A stretch of DNA of 7,315 nt from Nitrospirae bacterium GWC2_42_7. GTDB lineage: Bacteria; Nitrospirota; Thermodesulfovibrionia; Thermodesulfovibrionales; UBA6898. Below are positions 5,750 through 7,315 of this stretch, in pieces. Both the position numbers and the translations under genes were made by a program. The stretch's first letter is position 1, and each line of letters opens with the position of its first letter. Where the stretch lies: positions 4,275 to 11,589 of the forward strand of contig MHDW01000005.1 of the NCBI GenBank assembly GCA_001803645.1, written 5' to 3'. Under the pieces are notes generated by a model that ran no database searches, was not told where the DNA came from, and was given only the letters and a program-made list of their open reading frames with translations.

Positions 5750-7315
5750 TTATTGCAATTGGCCTTGTGCATTCTGTTTTAATGCGAGATAGGCCATAGT
5801 GAAATGCGCTACAAGATCATTTTGATTTAACTCAAGCGCTGCATCGATCATTTTTTTTGCTTTATCATCCTGCCCTTTCATTAAAAATGCAAAACCAAGA
5901 CTCGAATACGGCGAGGAAATTGCAGGACTACTGCTTATGACAGGCATGGTTTCAAGGATGATCTCATCATATATAAGTTCTTTTCGTAGTTTGTATTTCC
6001 CAATAATATCTGAATTTTTTTCTTCGTTCCTCAGAAATATTAGCATCTTGCCATCAAGATAGATCAATGTCCACTCATCATCCTTTATAAGTCTTAAAAC
6101 GATCGGATATATCTCCTTTGTAAATTGATTACAGGCCTCATGTACAATCAGGTCAATATTATATTGTTTAAGCATTTTTTTCCAAAAAGGCGTTATATGT
6201 TGAGAAAGAACTTTGCTGTCGGATGTAACATTAATACTACCAATATTGTCCGGCACCAGATCACGTAAAGCCATTGCCAGACTAACATTGAACGATTGTT
6301 CGGAATATTCAACTGCATTAGCGATCCTGTCTGTGTCCCTGACTGCTTCAAGGCTGATAAACCGCGTATCATTGAATAGCCTGTAATGCGGATATAGTCT
6401 CCATAGGAGATAACTGCCCTTGTTAAACTGATTGAATATGTTTGTTCCAATCCTGTTTTCGAGCAGAAAATCAGCAGCAGCCTCAGGATATTCTGTTTTA
6501 TCATAAATTAATATCTGCGAATTATTTTTCAGTCCAAATACTATAGCGTACACATAAAACACTGATAATAAAATGTACCCAATATATAATTTTTTGAATT
6601 TATCAGGGAACTCAGAGTTCTCAAATAAACTGTAATTCCTTGAGAGCGGAAGAGCTGTTGCTATAAAAAATGGTATATACCTCACCGCTGCCATGGAAGC
6701 AATGGAAGAAAAGATAATAACAGCAATGACTGTTATATCAGTTGATCTTCTTCTTGTAATATTGAATAATGAAATTATGCTCACAAAGCCAAGGAGACAG
6801 AAGAAAATTGTTGTAGCTACTCTATTACCAAAATATAGGCTCATCTCCCGTACAGGGCTGATATATTCCCTGTTTATTCCATATATTATTGTTGCGTAAT
6901 CTGCGTTAGCATGAGATTCAAGTGTTGTCAGTATCTGCTCGTTAAAAACCGGATTTATATATGAAAACAGCAGTGTAACAAAAGCAGTTACAGATAAGAT
7001 CAGTACTGATTTTTCTTTAAGGGAAGACCCAAAAAAAGGTTTATTGACAAAATATTTAAATGCTTCAGCAAGAGTGTAAATAACAATAACTGCAATACCG
7101 AAGACAAAACCTGCATGCATATTTGCCCAAAGAAGCATTAGAGGCGGTATGAAAAAGAGTGGAGCATGAGATTCGGGTTTTTCTCTGAAACGCTCTAAAA
7201 GCAGAACAAGAACAAGAGTAAACAGAAAAGAGAAGAATTGAGGCCTGTCTGTTTTCACTGCCTGGAACATAATTGCTGTTAACGTAGCAATCAGAAGTGA
7301 AGAGTACAGACCGCG
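5750..7315 (-). CDS. Polytopic membrane protein with C-terminal TPR-like region (partial, 5' end outside window)
   Basis: The frame is open through the right edge: 15 more codons precede the ATG at 7270 without a stop (GLYSSLLIATLTAIM reads as a membrane span), so that ATG is probably internal and the N-terminus is missing. About 521 residues are visible. Numbering from the 7270 ATG, RPQFFSF is at 9-15 and LLWANMHAGFVFGI at 46-59. Further spans lie near 86-105, 152-170, 178-212 and 228-246. A soluble region follows with NIFNQFNKGSYLLWRLYP (277-294), LFNDTRF (298-304) and WTLIYLDGKMLIFLRN (400-415). The last 55 residues (SSLGFAFLMKGQDDKAKKMI and on) form one clear TPR helix pair and part of another. 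This architecture recurs in uncharacterised membrane proteins, some annotated as GT-C-like or TPR proteins. A role in envelope polysaccharide or lipid-linked sugar handling is inferred from position. No enzyme activity can be assigned. Confidence 0.88.
   Translation of the reverse strand, partial: RGLYSSLLIATLTAIMFQAVKTDRPQFFSFLFTLVLVLLLERFREKPESHAPLFFIPPLMLLWANMHAGFVFGIAVIVIYTLAEAFKYFVNKPFFGSSLKEKSVLILSVTAFVTLLFSYINPVFNEQILTTLESHANADYATIIYGINREYISPVREMSLYFGNRVATTIFFCLLGFVSIISLFNITRRRSTDITVIAVIIFSSIASMAAVRYIPFFIATALPLSRNYSLFENSEFPDKFKKLYIGYILLSVFYVYAIVFGLKNNSQILIYDKTEYPEAAADFLLENRIGTNIFNQFNKGSYLLWRLYPHYRLFNDTRFISLEAVRDTDRIANAVEYSEQSFNVSLAMALRDLVPDNIGSINVTSDSKVLSQHITPFWKKMLKQYNIDLIVHEACNQFTKEIYPIVLRLIKDDEWTLIYLDGKMLIFLRNEEKNSDIIGKYKLRKELIYDEIILETMPVISSSPAISSPYSSLGFAFLMKGQDDKAKKMIDAALELNQNDLVAHFTMAYLALKQNAQGQLQ

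Noticed and set aside
6193..6504. Minus-strand frame of 103 codons inside the TPR membrane protein gene
   Set aside because: It is an out-of-phase shadow of the soluble middle part of the large membrane protein, which keeps one uninterrupted frame here.
1..7315. Defence system, phage, mobile element, CRISPR or non-coding RNA
   Set aside because: I found no repeat array, transposase, integrase, toxin-antitoxin pair, tRNA-like sequence or long structured gap; nearly every base lies in biosynthetic or membrane protein genes on one strand.

Overview
The window is a continuous run of seven protein-coding genes, all on the minus strand, so transcription runs from about 7315 down to 1. It reads as the inside of one polysaccharide or glycoconjugate biosynthesis operon of a bacterium, probably Gram-negative (O-antigen, capsule or exopolysaccharide type). 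The DNA is moderately AT-rich and uses the standard code (TAA, TGA and TAG all occur as stops). The lineage cannot be fixed from the sequence; a Nitrospirota-, Desulfobacterota- or candidate-phylum-like bacterium is only a guess. I found no rRNA, tRNA, CRISPR array, insertion sequence, origin, convincing terminator or convincing promoter. No gap between genes exceeds 63 bases.

Layout in the direction of transcription: (1) 7315-5750, a polytopic membrane protein with a C-terminal TPR-like tail, cut by the right edge; (2) 5722-4742, an extended SDR sugar-nucleotide dehydratase of the CDP-glucose 4,6-dehydratase (RfbG/DdhB) type; (3) 4735-3998, a class I SAM-dependent methyltransferase; (4) 4001-2988, a family 2 glycosyltransferase of the DPM1/ArnC/GtrB type with two C-terminal membrane spans; (5) 2998-2201, glucose-1-phosphate cytidylyltransferase (RfbF/DdhA); (6) 2201-1236, a second extended SDR, probably the reductase/epimerase acting after the dehydratase; (7) 1172-1, a second large polytopic membrane protein, cut by the left edge and easy to miss because it probably starts with TTG and has no stop inside the window.

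The genes suggest one pathway. RfbF makes CDP-glucose, the RfbG-like enzyme makes CDP-4-keto-6-deoxyglucose, and the second SDR probably reduces or epimerises it. The methyltransferase may modify a sugar or a lipid-linked intermediate. The GT2 enzyme probably loads a sugar onto a polyprenyl phosphate at the inner face of the membrane. One or both of the flanking membrane proteins could act on lipid-linked sugars on the other side, but this is inference. The 3-dehydrase RfbH/DdhC, needed for 3,6-dideoxyhexoses, is not in the window, so a CDP-6-deoxyhexose is a plausible end product if RfbH is also absent outside it. Genes 2 to 6 are packed with gaps of at most 6 bases or overlaps (ATGA, 11 bp, and TAGTG), which points to translational coupling.

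This is an ordinary kind of region with a few points worth checking. I see no evidence of a wholly new biological system.
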